Shown piece after piece: positions 1-11,055 of a stretch of DNA of 64,000 nucleotides (position 1 is its first letter; every line of letters begins with the position of its first letter). This DNA is from Achromobacter xylosoxidans A8 (GTDB lineage: Bacteria; Pseudomonadota; Gammaproteobacteria; Burkholderiales; Burkholderiaceae_B): contig NC_014640.1 in assembly GCF_000165835.1 (NCBI RefSeq), positions 1 to 64,000 of the forward strand, in the 5' to 3' direction. The notes below the pieces were generated by a model that did no database searches, was not told the origin of the DNA, and saw only the letters and a list, made by a program, of their open reading frames with translations. The position numbers and the translations under genes were made by a program.

Positions 1-1464
1 ATGAAAGAATTCTGGCAGACCTGCGTCAGTCGTCTTGAGCAGGAACTCCCCCCCCAACAAATCAGCGCGTGGATACGACCGCTGGTCCCGCTTGCGTACG
101 ACGAAACGCAGGCGGTGCTGCGCGTTGCCGCGCCCAACCGCTTCAAGCTGGATTGGGTGCGAAAGAACTTTTCCCACCAGATCGAAGCGTTGGCCGCGGA
201 GTGGTTCGAGCGTCCGGTGCAGGTACTGTTTGAGTTGCCCTCCCAAGGCACTGCGCCGCGTATGCCGGTCGCGCCCGTGCGCGCTCCGCAACCCGCGCAA
301 ACGTACCCGTCCGGTGGTTCCCCTGCAGGCGGCGCGCCGCCGCCCGGACCCGCGCTAGCGCCCGCCCAGCCTGCTCCTGCGCCCGCGACGACGGCGGCTG
401 CGCAAGCGGTGAACGCGGACGCAGCCAACATCGTGTACGAGCGCTCGCGCCTGAACACCGACCTGACGTTCGAGAACTTCGTGACGGGTAAGGCGAACCA
501 GCTGGCGCGCGCCGCCGCGCTGCAGGTGGCCGAGAACCCCGGCACGTCCTACAACCCACTGTTCCTGTACGGCGGCGTGGGCTTGGGCAAGACCCACCTG
601 ATCCACGCCATCGGCAATGCCATGGTGGCGGCGGGCACCGGTGTGCGCGTGCGCTATGTGCATGCCGACCAGTACGTGTCTGACGTGGTGAAGGCGTACC
701 AGCGCAAGGCGTTCGACGATTTCAAGCGCTACTACCATTCGCTCGACCTGCTGCTGATCGACGATATCCAGTTCTTCTCCGGCAAGAACCGCACGCAGGA
801 AGAATTCTTCTACGCGTTCGAAGCGATGGTGGCCCAGCGCAAGCAGATCATCATCACCAGCGACACGTATCCGAAGGAACTGTCGGGCATCGACAGCCGC
901 CTGATCTCGCGCTTCGATTCCGGCCTGACGGTGGCCATCGAGCCGCCGGAACTGGAAATGCGCGTGGCGATCCTGCTGCGCAAGGCGGAATCCGAAGGCG
1001 TGCCCATGCCCGAGGAAGTGGCGTTCTTCATTGCCAAGCATCTGCGCAGCAACGTGCGCGAACTGGAAGGCGCGCTGCGCAAGGTCCTGGCCTACGCCCG
1101 CTTCCACGGCCGCGACGTGCTGACGGTGGATGTCTGCAAGGAAGCCCTGAAGGACTTGCTGTCGGTATCCAACGGCCAGATCACCGTGGAGAACATCCAG
1201 AAGACGGTGGCGGATTTCTACAAGATCAAAGTGGCCGACATGTACTCGAAACGCCGGCCCGCCAATATCGCTTTGCCGCGCCAGGTCGCGATGTACCTGG
1301 CCAAGGAGCTGACCCAGAAAAGCCTGCCGGAAATCGGCGATCTGTTCGGTGGTCGTGATCACACCACCGTGCTGCATGCCGTACGCAAGATTTCCGACGC
1401 CCGCGCCAAGCAAGCGGAGCTCAACCATACCCTGCACGTGTTGGAACAAACTCTAAAAGGATGA
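1..1464 (+). CDS. dnaA: Chromosomal replication initiator protein DnaA
   Basis: Binds DnaA boxes at oriC and melts the origin as an ATP-driven oligomer in the cytoplasm. The 487-residue protein shows an N-terminal domain I (about 1-75), a long Pro/Ala-rich linker (about 81-136, longer than in E. coli), an AAA+ domain with Walker A GGVGLGKT at 191-198 and Walker B LLLIDD near 250-255, and a C-terminal DNA-binding domain with the DnaA signature [11 protein letters not shown] near 450. The window begins on its ATG, so its promoter and the usual upstream oriC are not visible. Its stop codon overlaps an in-frame ATG of dnaN, which implies co-transcription. Identification is essentially certain. 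Confidence 0.98.
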   Translation: MKEFWQTCVSRLEQELPPQQISAWIRPLVPLAYDETQAVLRVAAPNRFKLDWVRKNFSHQIEALAAEWFERPVQVLFELPSQGTAPRMPVAPVRAPQPAQTYPSGGSPAGGAPPPGPALAPAQPAPAPATTAAAQAVNADAANIVYERSRLNTDLTFENFVTGKANQLARAAALQVAENPGTSYNPLFLYGGVGLGKTHLIHAIGNAMVAAGTGVRVRYVHADQYVSDVVKAYQRKAFDDFKRYYHSLDLLLIDDIQFFSGKNRTQEEFFYAFEAMVAQRKQIIITSDTYPKELSGIDSRLISRFDSGLTVAIEPPELEMRVAILLRKAESEGVPMPEEVAFFIAKHLRSNVRELEGALRKVLAYARFHGRDVLTVDVCKEALKDLLSVSNGQITVENIQKTVADFYKIKVADMYSKRRPANIALPRQVAMYLAKELTQKSLPEIGDLFGGRDHTTVLHAVRKISDARAKQAELNHTLHVLEQTLKG

Positions 1465-1466
1465 AC

Positions 1467-2576
1467 ATGCAACTCGTACAAACCACACGCGATGCATTGC
1501 TGAAACCGCTATCGACTGTGGCGGGCATCGTCGAAAGACGCCATACCCTGCCCATTCTGGCGAACATCCTGATGCGCAAGGAAGGCAACAAGGTTGCCTT
1601 CATTGCGACCGACCTGGAAGTACAGATCACCACCCATGCCGATTTCGGCGTGGGTCAAGACAACGAATCCACCACGGTCGCCGCGCGCAAGCTGCTGGAC
1701 ATCCTGAAGGCCCTGCCGGACACCGGCGACGTGCGCCTGGCGCTGGCCAGCAACAAGCTGTCGGTACAGTCGGCCAAGAGCCGTTTCGCGCTGCAGACGC
1801 TGGCTGCCAGCGAATTCCCCACCGTGGCTCAGCCCGAGCAGTGGGACGTGTCGCTGACCATGCCGCAGCGCACGCTGCGTCACCTGTTCAACATGGTGCA
1901 CTTCGCCATGGCGCAACAGGACATCCGCTACTACCTGAACGGCATGCTGCTGGTGTTCGAACCGGGCCGCGTGCGCGCCGTCGCCACCGATGGCCACCGC
2001 CTGGCGCACTGCTCGACGGAAGCCGACGGCATCAGCGAACGCCATGAAGTGATCGTGCCGCGCAAGACCGTGCTGGAAATGCAGCGCCTGCTGGAAGACT
2101 CCGACGAGCCGGTTTCCATCGACGTGGCGCCGGGCCAGATCCGCTTCCGCTTCGGCGACGTGGAACTGGTGTCCAAGCTGGTCGAAGGCAAGTTCCCCGA
2201 TTTCACCCGCGTGATCCCGACGAACTACACGCGCCATTTCCTGGTCAACCGCGAAGCGCTCCAGGGCAGCCTGCAGCGCGCCGCCATCCTGACCACCGAC
2301 AAGTTCAAGGGCGTGCGCCTGCAACTGGCGCAGAACCAGATGAAGATCTCGTCTTCCAACGCCGAGCAGGAAGAGGCGCAGGAAGAAATCGACATCGACT
2401 ACGGCCATGAAGCGCTGGATGTGGGCTTTAACGTCGGCTACCTGCTCGACGTGCTGGCCAACGTCAAGGTGGACAACATCCAGTGGTCGGTCATGCCCGA
2501 TGCCAACGCGTCGGCGCTCATCACCTTGCCCGAAGACGACCAGTTCAAGTACGTCGTCATGCCCATGCGGATCTGA
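1467..2576 (+). CDS. dnaN: DNA polymerase III beta subunit (sliding clamp)
   Basis: Forms the ring-shaped dimer that tethers DNA polymerase III to DNA. The 369-residue protein has the expected three-fold clamp architecture, begins MQLVQTTRDALLKPL and ends in the conserved MPMRI. Two in-frame ATGs exist: 1461, which overlaps the dnaA stop, and 1467. The AAAAGG Shine-Dalgarno at 1455-1460 directly abuts the first but sits 6 nt before the second, and the shorter form matches the family N-terminus, so 1467 was chosen. It is co-transcribed with dnaA. Confidence 0.97.
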   Translation: MQLVQTTRDALLKPLSTVAGIVERRHTLPILANILMRKEGNKVAFIATDLEVQITTHADFGVGQDNESTTVAARKLLDILKALPDTGDVRLALASNKLSVQSAKSRFALQTLAASEFPTVAQPEQWDVSLTMPQRTLRHLFNMVHFAMAQQDIRYYLNGMLLVFEPGRVRAVATDGHRLAHCSTEADGISERHEVIVPRKTVLEMQRLLEDSDEPVSIDVAPGQIRFRFGDVELVSKLVEGKFPDFTRVIPTNYTRHFLVNREALQGSLQRAAILTTDKFKGVRLQLAQNQMKISSSNAEQEEAQEEIDIDYGHEALDVGFNVGYLLDVLANVKVDNIQWSVMPDANASALITLPEDDQFKYVVMPMRI

Positions 2577-2599
2577 TCCGCGCCACTTGTGGGTTTGTG

Positions 2600-2629
2600 C
2601 CGCGGCGCAGCCTCGTGCTGCGTCCGCGG
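2600..2629 (+). other. GC-rich hairpin between dnaN and gyrB
   Basis: CCGCGGCGCAGC (2600-2611) pairs with GCTGCG (2617-2622) and CCGCGG (2624-2629), with one bulged T and a 5-nt loop. No T-tract follows, so it is not a classical intrinsic terminator. It may attenuate or process the dnaA-dnaN transcript before gyrB. Confidence 0.4.
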
Positions 2630-2653
2630 TCCGGCCGCCAGGCCGTTCTTTAA

Positions 2654-5119
<2,466 letters not shown>

Positions 5120-5174
5120 TCGGCGCGCGATCCCGCGAAAATCTGGATTCTTCCTGGGAACTCCGGATTGTGTG

Positions 5175-5206
5175 AAAAGGGGGGCTGCATCGCAGCCCCC
5201 TTTTTT
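5175..5206 (+). terminator. Intrinsic terminator of dnaA-dnaN-gyrB
   Basis: GGGGGCTGC (5180-5188) pairs with GCAGCCCCC (5192-5200) across a 3-nt loop and runs straight into T6 (5201-5206). An A-tract on the left arm makes it partly symmetrical. It lies 56 nt after the gyrB stop. Confidence 0.9.
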
Positions 5207-5315
5207 CTTGGCGCAAACGCGCCGGGCTTTGGGCTCCCAGCCTATCCGTGAACTGCCAGGCTGCGCCGGTGCCCTAGCCCGTCAGGGATGCGCGCCAGCC
5301 CTGGCTCCAAGTGCT

Positions 5316-6011
5316 TCAAAGCTTGGACGTTTGTTCAATCGGCCGCTTCGCGAGGCATTCGACGAGCAAGTCTCCCGTTGCACGGATGTGCTGCGTCAGG
5401 AGGCTGCAGGCGTTGTTTACTTCACCCTGCTTGCACATCGCCAGAAGTTCCCAGTGCTCCTGTTGCGAGCGATCCCGGTGGGTCGTGAACTCCCACGTGT
5501 AACGCAAATAGCGTTCGAAGCCCAGACGCAATGTCTCGACCATCGTCAGCGTCCTTGGGCGGTTAGCAGCGGCATATAGCCCCCGGTGAAAGCGGGCATT
5601 CAGCAGGATGATTTGATCGACGCTGGTTTCGTTGTCCAGCTCCTTGAGCACGCGCTCGGCTGCTTCGAACTGAACCTCTGTCAGCTTGGGGATGGCCCAA
5701 GCCAAGGCTTGCGGCTCGACCACGCTGCGCAACGTCGTCATTTCTTCGGCTTCGTCGGCCGACATGGTCGCCACGCTGACGCCGCGACGAGGCTCCGAGA
5801 CCAGGAAGCACTCGCGGATGAGGTCCTTGAACGCCTCTCGCACGACGGTTTGGCTGACCCGGAAACGCGAGGCCACGGCATCCTGGCGCAGGCGTTCTCC
5901 TGGCTTTAGCTGGCCGTGGATGATTTCTCCGCGCAGGGCGTCTACCACCGCGCCAGCGATCGAACGATCCGCCAGGGCCTGCGCCACCGGCGACGCTTCA
6001 CTGTAGTCCAT
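5316..6011 (-). CDS. GntR family transcriptional regulator (FCD subfamily)
   Basis: A 231-residue regulator with an N-terminal winged helix (about 20-90; the LRGEII, LKPGERLRQ and RFRVSQTVVREAF segments are typical of GntR) and a C-terminal all-helical FCD ligand domain (about 95-220) that usually senses a carboxylic acid or amino acid derivative. GGAGG lies 7 nt before the ATG. It is divergent from the HAD/ABC/PLP-enzyme operon at 6113-12681, separated by about 100 bp carrying three tandem CGATTAT repeats, so it most likely represses that operon and relieves repression on binding the imported substrate or a product. Family assignment is solid; the regulated target is inferred from position. 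Confidence 0.88.
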   Translation of the reverse strand: MDYSEASPVAQALADRSIAGAVVDALRGEIIHGQLKPGERLRQDAVASRFRVSQTVVREAFKDLIRECFLVSEPRRGVSVATMSADEAEEMTTLRSVVEPQALAWAIPKLTEVQFEAAERVLKELDNETSVDQIILLNARFHRGLYAAANRPRTLTMVETLRLGFERYLRYTWEFTTHRDRSQQEHWELLAMCKQGEVNNACSLLTQHIRATGDLLVECLAKRPIEQTSKL

Positions 6012-6112
6012 AGATTTCCTCCTCTTAGGGATTATACGGACTGATCAGGTATTGCCGATTATCGATTATCGATTATAGTTCACGGACCCCTCACTTTTCA
6101 TCAAGGTTGCAT
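6012..6112. promoter_or_regulatory. Divergent promoter region between GntR regulator and HAD/ABC operon
   Basis: A short, AT-richer stretch between two divergent start codons, carrying the CGATTAT triplet repeat and TATA-like sequence (GATTATAG around 6071-6078). It is the expected site for the GntR operator and both promoters; exact -10/-35 boxes cannot be assigned with confidence. Confidence 0.5.
6056..6076. repeat. Three perfect tandem copies of CGATTAT
   Basis: Units at 6056-6062, 6063-6069 and 6070-6076 are identical, and the junctions create overlapping ATCGAT palindromes. The AT-rich block stands out in a GC-rich genome and sits in a divergent regulator/operon gap, so it could be an iterated operator or a slippage-prone promoter element. 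Confidence 0.7.
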
Positions 6113-6850
6113 ATGACGCTCCGCCTTTCCGATTTCGATGCCGTGACCTTCGACGTGTATGGCACGTTGATTGACTGGGAGCCTTCGATCGCCAAGTTTC
6201 TGACGCGCTGGGCGCGCGAGAACCGCATCGAGGCCGACGCCGAAACCCTGATCATGGCTTTCGATGGCGCCCGCGCGGCGATCCAGAAGGAACGCCCGGC
6301 GCACCTCTACCCCGACGTCCTGACCAAGTGCTTCGAGCGCATCTGCGTCCAGTTCAAGGTGGCCGTGGACCCGGACCTGCGCCGCCAGTTCGCGGCCGCG
6401 CCGCACACCTGGCCGGCATTCGACGACAGCCATGCTGGATTGGTGCGCCTGCAGCAGTCCGCCAAGGTGGGCGCGTTCAGCAACATCGACCAGGCTTCGC
6501 TCAATACCTCGTGCGACAACCTGGACTTCCGCTTCGATCTGGTGGTGACGGCACAACGCGTAGGCGCCTACAAGCCCGATTGGCCGCACTTCGACACGGG
6601 CATAGGCGATCTCATGCGCATGGGCATCCCGCGCGAACGGATCCTGCACGTCGGCCAAAGCTTGCGGGCCGACATCACGCCGGCAAACCGGCTGGGCGTC
6701 CGTTGCGCCTGGGTCAACCGCCCGGGCAGGCTGCTGGGCTTGTCGGGCGAAGGCGCGGCCGAGGCGAAACCCGACCTGACGGTTTCCAGCCTCGCAGAAC
6801 TGGTTGCCGCCCTGACCGGCGCCGATCAACCCGCCCCAACGCTGGTGTGA
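6113..6850 (+). CDS. HAD superfamily hydrolase, haloacid dehalogenase type II-like
   Basis: A 245-residue cytosolic hydrolase resembling (S)-2-haloacid dehalogenases. Motif I is FDVYGTLID with the nucleophile Asp14; the KPDWPHF stretch corresponds to the motif III lysine region, and HVGQSLRADITPA to the acidic motif IV. Many such genes act as phosphatases or on unknown substrates, so true dehalogenation is not shown. The ATG at 6113 has AAGG at 6103-6106; a TTG two codons upstream is less likely. It is the first gene of the operon with the ABC importer, 16 nt before the binding-protein gene. Confidence 0.82.
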   Translation: MTLRLSDFDAVTFDVYGTLIDWEPSIAKFLTRWARENRIEADAETLIMAFDGARAAIQKERPAHLYPDVLTKCFERICVQFKVAVDPDLRRQFAAAPHTWPAFDDSHAGLVRLQQSAKVGAFSNIDQASLNTSCDNLDFRFDLVVTAQRVGAYKPDWPHFDTGIGDLMRMGIPRERILHVGQSLRADITPANRLGVRCAWVNRPGRLLGLSGEGAAEAKPDLTVSSLAELVAALTGADQPAPTLV

Positions 6851-6866
6851 CAAGAGGAGTGACCCC

Positions 6867-7754
6867 ATGACCACCACCATCCATTTCGTGCCCCGCGTCC
6901 TGCGCGGCGCCCTAGGCGCAGTCCTGCTCGCAGGCAGCGTGGCGGCGATGGCGCAGAGTACTGATCCCATCCTGGAGCGCATCAAGGCAAAGGGAACCAT
7001 CACGCTGGGTTATCGCGAATCGTCGATTCCCTTTTCCTATCTGGACGACGCCAGGAAGCCTGTGGGTTACGCCATGGACCTGTGCATGAAGGTGGTGGAC
7101 GCGGTCCGGCAGCGATTGCAGATGCCGGCACTGAAGGTCGACTACATCGCGGTGAACCCGCAAAACCGGATCGCGTTGGTCGCCAACGGCACCGTCGACC
7201 TCGAATGCGGCTCGACGGTCAACTCCCTCGGCCGCCAGGCCCAGGTTGACTTCAGCGCCCCGCACTTCATCTCGACCACCCGGCTGCTGGTGCGCAAGGG
7301 CGCGGACATCAAGGAGGTTGAGGACCTCAACGGAAAGGCTGTGGCGCTGCCGATCAACACCACTCCCGAACGGCTGATCAAGGCATTGATCGAAGCGAAG
7401 AATCTGCAGGTCCGCATCGTTCCTGTGAGGGACAACTCCGAGGGTTTTCTGGCGCTCTCGACGGGCCGGGCCGACGCTTTCTCCACTGACGACATCCTGC
7501 TCTATGGATTGCGCAAGAGCGCGCCGACGCCCGTCGACTTCGAAGTGGTCGGCCGGCCCCTGTCATTCGATCCGTACGGCCTGATGCTGCAAAAGAACAG
7601 CACCGTGTTCCTCAGCCTGGTGAACGCCACCATCGCGCGCAGTGTGCGCTCCGGGGAACTCAACGCTTCCTACGACAAGTGGTTCGCGCCCATGGGCGTT
7701 CCGCTGTCTAAGGACCTGGCAGCGGCATTCAAATTGGCCGCACTCCCGGAATGA
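6867..7754 (+). CDS. Amino acid ABC transporter substrate-binding protein (GltI-like)
   Basis: A 295-residue periplasmic binding protein with a signal peptide (about 1-30, ending near AMAQ) and a bacterial extracellular solute-binding family 3 fold. RIKAKGTITLGYRESSIPFSY and NGTVDLECGSTVNSL resemble the GltI/AatJ glutamate-aspartate binding group. It delivers substrate to the permeases and ATPase encoded just downstream. It is paralogous to the protein at 30828-31739, which heads the other complete importer. Substrate is unknown; neighbouring PLP enzymes suggest an amino acid. Confidence 0.9.
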   Translation: MTTTIHFVPRVLRGALGAVLLAGSVAAMAQSTDPILERIKAKGTITLGYRESSIPFSYLDDARKPVGYAMDLCMKVVDAVRQRLQMPALKVDYIAVNPQNRIALVANGTVDLECGSTVNSLGRQAQVDFSAPHFISTTRLLVRKGADIKEVEDLNGKAVALPINTTPERLIKALIEAKNLQVRIVPVRDNSEGFLALSTGRADAFSTDDILLYGLRKSAPTPVDFEVVGRPLSFDPYGLMLQKNSTVFLSLVNATIARSVRSGELNASYDKWFAPMGVPLSKDLAAAFKLAALPE

Positions 7755-7776
7755 CGCGATCCGCTCGGGGCTCATG

Positions 7777-8493
7777 ATGAACTACGCATGGAATTGGAAT
7801 GTCCTTTTCGAGGAGCCTTACGCGGGCTGGCTGATCTCCGGGCTGCAAGCGACGGTGCTGATCTCGCTCGCAGCCTGGGCCATCGCCGTCGTGATCGGCC
7901 TGGCGCTGGGCGTGCTGGGCTCGCTGCCCGGCCGCATACGGTGGTTGTTGACGGTCTACGTTTCGGTATTCAGGAACGTGCCGCTCCTGGTTCAGTTGTT
8001 CATCTGGTTCTTCGTGGTGCCGGAACTGCTGCCGGGAGAGGTCGGTCGATGGCTGAAGCGTGATCTGCCGATGCCGGAGATCTGGACGGCGATTGCCGCC
8101 CTGGGCTTGTTCACCGCCGCGCGCGTGGCGGTACAGGTCCGCTCCGGCATCGCCGCATTGTCGCGCGGACAACGGCTCGCGGCCTACGCCAGCGGCATGA
8201 CGCTGGCGCAGGCCTATCGCTACATCCTGCTGCCCCAGGCGCTGCGGCTGGTCCTGCCGCCGATGACCTCGGAGTTTCTTACGGTCTTCAAGAACTCCGC
8301 CTTGGCGCTGACCATAGGCGTATTCGAGATGACGGCGCAGAGCCGCCAGATCGAGAGCTATACCTTCAGCGGCTTTGAAGCATTTACCGCCGCCACCCTG
8401 GTGTACCTCTCCATCGCCCTATGCGTCACCGCAGGCATGCGCAGCCTGGAAAAGAAGCTGCTGATCCCAGGCACCCAAGGAGGACGGATATGA
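7777..8493 (+). CDS. Amino acid ABC transporter permease (GltJ-like)
   Basis: A 238-residue inner-membrane permease of the HisMQ type, with several hydrophobic segments and the EAA loop region near LSRGQRLAAYASGMTLAQAYR. The start MNYAWNWNVLF resembles the GltJ N-terminus. Tandem ATGs occur at 7774 and 7777; the GGGG Shine-Dalgarno at 7767-7770 is better spaced for 7777. Its TGA overlaps the next permease start (ATGA), so the two are translationally coupled. Confidence 0.9.
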   Translation: MNYAWNWNVLFEEPYAGWLISGLQATVLISLAAWAIAVVIGLALGVLGSLPGRIRWLLTVYVSVFRNVPLLVQLFIWFFVVPELLPGEVGRWLKRDLPMPEIWTAIAALGLFTAARVAVQVRSGIAALSRGQRLAAYASGMTLAQAYRYILLPQALRLVLPPMTSEFLTVFKNSALALTIGVFEMTAQSRQIESYTFSGFEAFTAATLVYLSIALCVTAGMRSLEKKLLIPGTQGGRI

Positions 8494-9152
8494 ATGGCGT
8501 ATTCGACGTCTCGGTCATCGTGAAGGCGTGGCCGTTCCTGCTGGAGGGGCTGGGGCTGAGTCTGCTGCTGACCCTGGTGGCGATGGCCGGCGGCCTCGTG
8601 CTTGGCCTGCTGCTGGCGCTTGCGCGCCTCTCCAGGCATGCGCTGCTCGCGGGAGCCGCTGCCGTGTATGTGAACGGCTTCCGCGCCGTGCCATTGATCC
8701 TCGTCATCTTCTGGTTCTATTTCCTGGTGCCGCTGATCGTCGGCAAGCCCGTGGGAGCGCTACCCTCGGCGTTGATTGCCTTCACGCTGTTCGAGGCAGC
8801 TTACTACTCGGAAATAATCCGCGCGGGCCTGCAGAGCGTGCGTTCGGGGCAATGGCAGGCTGCTGCGGCGTCGGGCCTGAGCCGTGCGCAGGCATTGCGC
8901 TTCGTGGTGCTGCCACAGGCGCTGCGCAACATGATGCCCGTGCTCATCACGCAAGCGATCGTGCTGTTCCAGGACACCTCGCTCGTCTACGTCATCTCGT
9001 TGCGAGACTTCATGACGTCCACCAGCATCGTGGCCAACCGGGACAACCGATTGATCGAGATGTACCTGTTCGCAGCGCTCGTCTACTTCGTGCTCTGCGC
9101 ATCCCTTTCACTGGCGGCACACCTGGCTGCCAAGCGCAGGAGCGCCGTATGA
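8490..9152 (+). CDS. Amino acid ABC transporter permease (GltK-like)
   Basis: Second membrane subunit of the importer, 220 residues, with an EAA-type loop around GQWQAAAASGLSRAQALR followed by VVLPQALRNMMPVL. Start ATG at 8490 overlaps the preceding stop and is preceded by AAGGAGGA (8477-8484). It pairs with the upstream permease as a heterodimer. The stop overlaps the start of the ATPase gene. Confidence 0.9.
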   Translation: MNGVFDVSVIVKAWPFLLEGLGLSLLLTLVAMAGGLVLGLLLALARLSRHALLAGAAAVYVNGFRAVPLILVIFWFYFLVPLIVGKPVGALPSALIAFTLFEAAYYSEIIRAGLQSVRSGQWQAAAASGLSRAQALRFVVLPQALRNMMPVLITQAIVLFQDTSLVYVISLRDFMTSTSIVANRDNRLIEMYLFAALVYFVLCASLSLAAHLAAKRRSAV

Positions 9153-9907
9153 CATCAGAACAGCGAGAAGAAGCGCCCATGATCGAAGTATCCGGACTGC
9201 ACAAATCCTATGGCGCGACCCCCGTGCTCAATGGTTGCGACATGGCGATCCGCCGCGGCGAGGTGGCCGTGATCTGCGGACCCTCGGGCTCCGGCAAAAG
9301 CACGCTGATCAAGTGCTTCAACGGTCTGGAGTCGTTCCAACGCGGCAGCGTGCGGGTCGACGGCGTCGATGTGGGCGCCGCTGCCTCCAATCTGAGCGAT
9401 CTGCGCAGCCGTGTCGGCATGGTGTTTCAGCATTTCGAGCTCTATCCGCACCTGACCGTGCTCGACAACCTCTGTCTTGCCCCCATGAAGGTGCTGGGGC
9501 GAACGCGGGAGGCTGCGCACCACAAGGCCCGGGAATTGTTGGGCCGTGTCGGGCTGCCTGGAAAGATCGACGCGTATCCGGCCCAGCTTTCCGGCGGCCA
9601 GCAGCAGCGCATCGCGATTGCGCGGGCGCTGGCAATGGACCCCATCGTCATGCTCTTCGATGAGCCCACGTCGGCGCTGGATCCAGAGATGATAGGCGAG
9701 GTGCTTTCCGTGATGCTGGAGCTTGCCCAGGACGGTATGACGATGGCCGTTGTCACGCATGAGATGGGCTTTGCCAGGCGCGCCGCGGACAACGTCATCT
9801 TCATGGATGCCGGGAAAGTCGTGGAGAACACGCCGACGGACATGTTCTTCGCATCGCCCCGTTCCGCGCGCGCGCAGGACTTTCTGTCGGGGCTGGTCTC
9901 CCATTGA
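9149..9907 (+). CDS. Amino acid ABC transporter ATP-binding protein (GltL-like)
   Basis: A 252-residue ATPase that powers the importer. Walker [10 protein letters not shown] is at 44-52, signature LSGGQQQR near 147-154, then Walker [16 protein letters not shown] and the H-loop VVTHEMGFA. The chosen ATG overlaps the permease stop and has AGGAG 6 nt upstream; an internal ATG at 9179 would remove ten residues and has only a weak ribosome site. It belongs to the polar amino acid (PAAT) group. Confidence 0.92.
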   Translation: MTSEQREEAPMIEVSGLHKSYGATPVLNGCDMAIRRGEVAVICGPSGSGKSTLIKCFNGLESFQRGSVRVDGVDVGAAASNLSDLRSRVGMVFQHFELYPHLTVLDNLCLAPMKVLGRTREAAHHKARELLGRVGLPGKIDAYPAQLSGGQQQRIAIARALAMDPIVMLFDEPTSALDPEMIGEVLSVMLELAQDGMTMAVVTHEMGFARRAADNVIFMDAGKVVENTPTDMFFASPRSARAQDFLSGLVSH

Positions 9908-9930
9908 AGCTATCGAATCCGAAAATCCCC

Positions 9931-11055
9931 ATGACACGAAACAGACCGAAGACCAGACCTGGCGCGTTCATCGCACACGAATCACTCGGCAAGATGCGCG
10001 TGCCCGTTTTTGACGATGTCAGCGCAGCGCTCGAACGCATCCGGCCTCATGTGGTCACGACGCCGCTCATGCGATCGGCAGCCCTCGATTGCATCGTGGG
10101 CGCGCCAGTCTGGATCAAGGCCGAGAACCTCCAGGTGACGGGATCCTTCAAGGCGCGCGGCGCGTTCAACGCCCTGTTGGGCTTGAGCGAGTCTGAACGG
10201 CAACGGGGCGTCGTTGCCTATTCCACCGGCAATCATGGCCAGGCCGTGGCCTGGGCGGCACGCTGTCTCGGCATTCCGGCAACGATCGTCATGCCGGCCG
10301 ACGCACCTCGCAACAAGGTCGCTCGAGCACTGGCCCACGGCGCACGCGTGGTTCATTACGACCGGCGGCGCGAAAGCCGGGAAGTCATCGGCATGCGGTT
10401 GTTGCTGGAGTCAGGCGGCACGCTGATCCCTCCTGGCGATCACCCCGACGTGCTGGCGGCGCAAGGAACCGTGGCGCTGGAAGCGCTGGATGCGCTTGCG
10501 CCCGCGGCCAGGGCAAATCTGGGTACGTTTGCCGCGCCTTGCGGCGGCGGCGGACTGGTGGCCGGCTGCGGACTGGTGCTGGACGCCCTTCTGCCGAACC
10601 TGCGCGTGGTGGCCGTGGAACCCTGCGGGTTCGACGACACCGTGCGCTCGCTCGCCAGCGGAACCCGGGAGGTCAACGCGCCCACGGCGACCACGCTGGC
10701 GGATGCCTTGCAAGCGGTAACGCCCGCGCAACTGCCGTTCGAAATCAATCGGCATTTTCTTGATGAAGCCTTGGCCGTGACGGACGCAGAAATTGCGTAC
10801 GCCATCCGGTTTTCGCTGACGGAGTTGGGCATGGTGGTTGAGCCGGGCGGAGCCGTGGCGTTGGCGGCGGTACTGGCCGGACGGCTGCAGTCAGGCGGCA
10901 AGGACATGCTGATCGTGTTGTCCGGCGGCAATATCGACATGCCGTTGCTGGCGCGATTGCTTCAGGAGAACGATGACACGGTCGAGATCGATCGGAATAG
11001 AGCCGCCGAACCATCACAAGTCACCCATTTTGTTAACACGACGAGAACGCCATGA
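9931..11055 (+). CDS. PLP-dependent threonine dehydratase-like enzyme (fold type II)
   Basis: A 374-residue cytosolic enzyme of the tryptophan-synthase-beta fold. The PLP lysine is Lys74 in TGSFKARGAFNALL, TGNHGQAVAWAA is the substrate-carboxylate loop, and CGGGGLVAGCG is the phosphate-binding glycine loop. No C-terminal ACT domain is present, so it resembles catabolic dehydratases or the EutB/serine racemase group rather than biosynthetic IlvA. Such enzymes eliminate water or ammonia from hydroxyamino acids through an enamine. Start is uncertain: the family-like N-terminus begins at the internal Met at 9994 (MRVPVFDDV), and neither ATG has a good Shine-Dalgarno. The stop overlaps the aminotransferase start by 4 nt. 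Confidence 0.85.
   Translation: MTRNRPKTRPGAFIAHESLGKMRVPVFDDVSAALERIRPHVVTTPLMRSAALDCIVGAPVWIKAENLQVTGSFKARGAFNALLGLSESERQRGVVAYSTGNHGQAVAWAARCLGIPATIVMPADAPRNKVARALAHGARVVHYDRRRESREVIGMRLLLESGGTLIPPGDHPDVLAAQGTVALEALDALAPAARANLGTFAAPCGGGGLVAGCGLVLDALLPNLRVVAVEPCGFDDTVRSLASGTREVNAPTATTLADALQAVTPAQLPFEINRHFLDEALAVTDAEIAYAIRFSLTELGMVVEPGGAVALAAVLAGRLQSGGKDMLIVLSGGNIDMPLLARLLQENDDTVEIDRNRAAEPSQVTHFVNTTRTP

Noticed and set aside
2600..2629. Terminator between dnaN and gyrB
   Set aside because: The hairpin is real but has no T-tract, so it is listed only as a hairpin.
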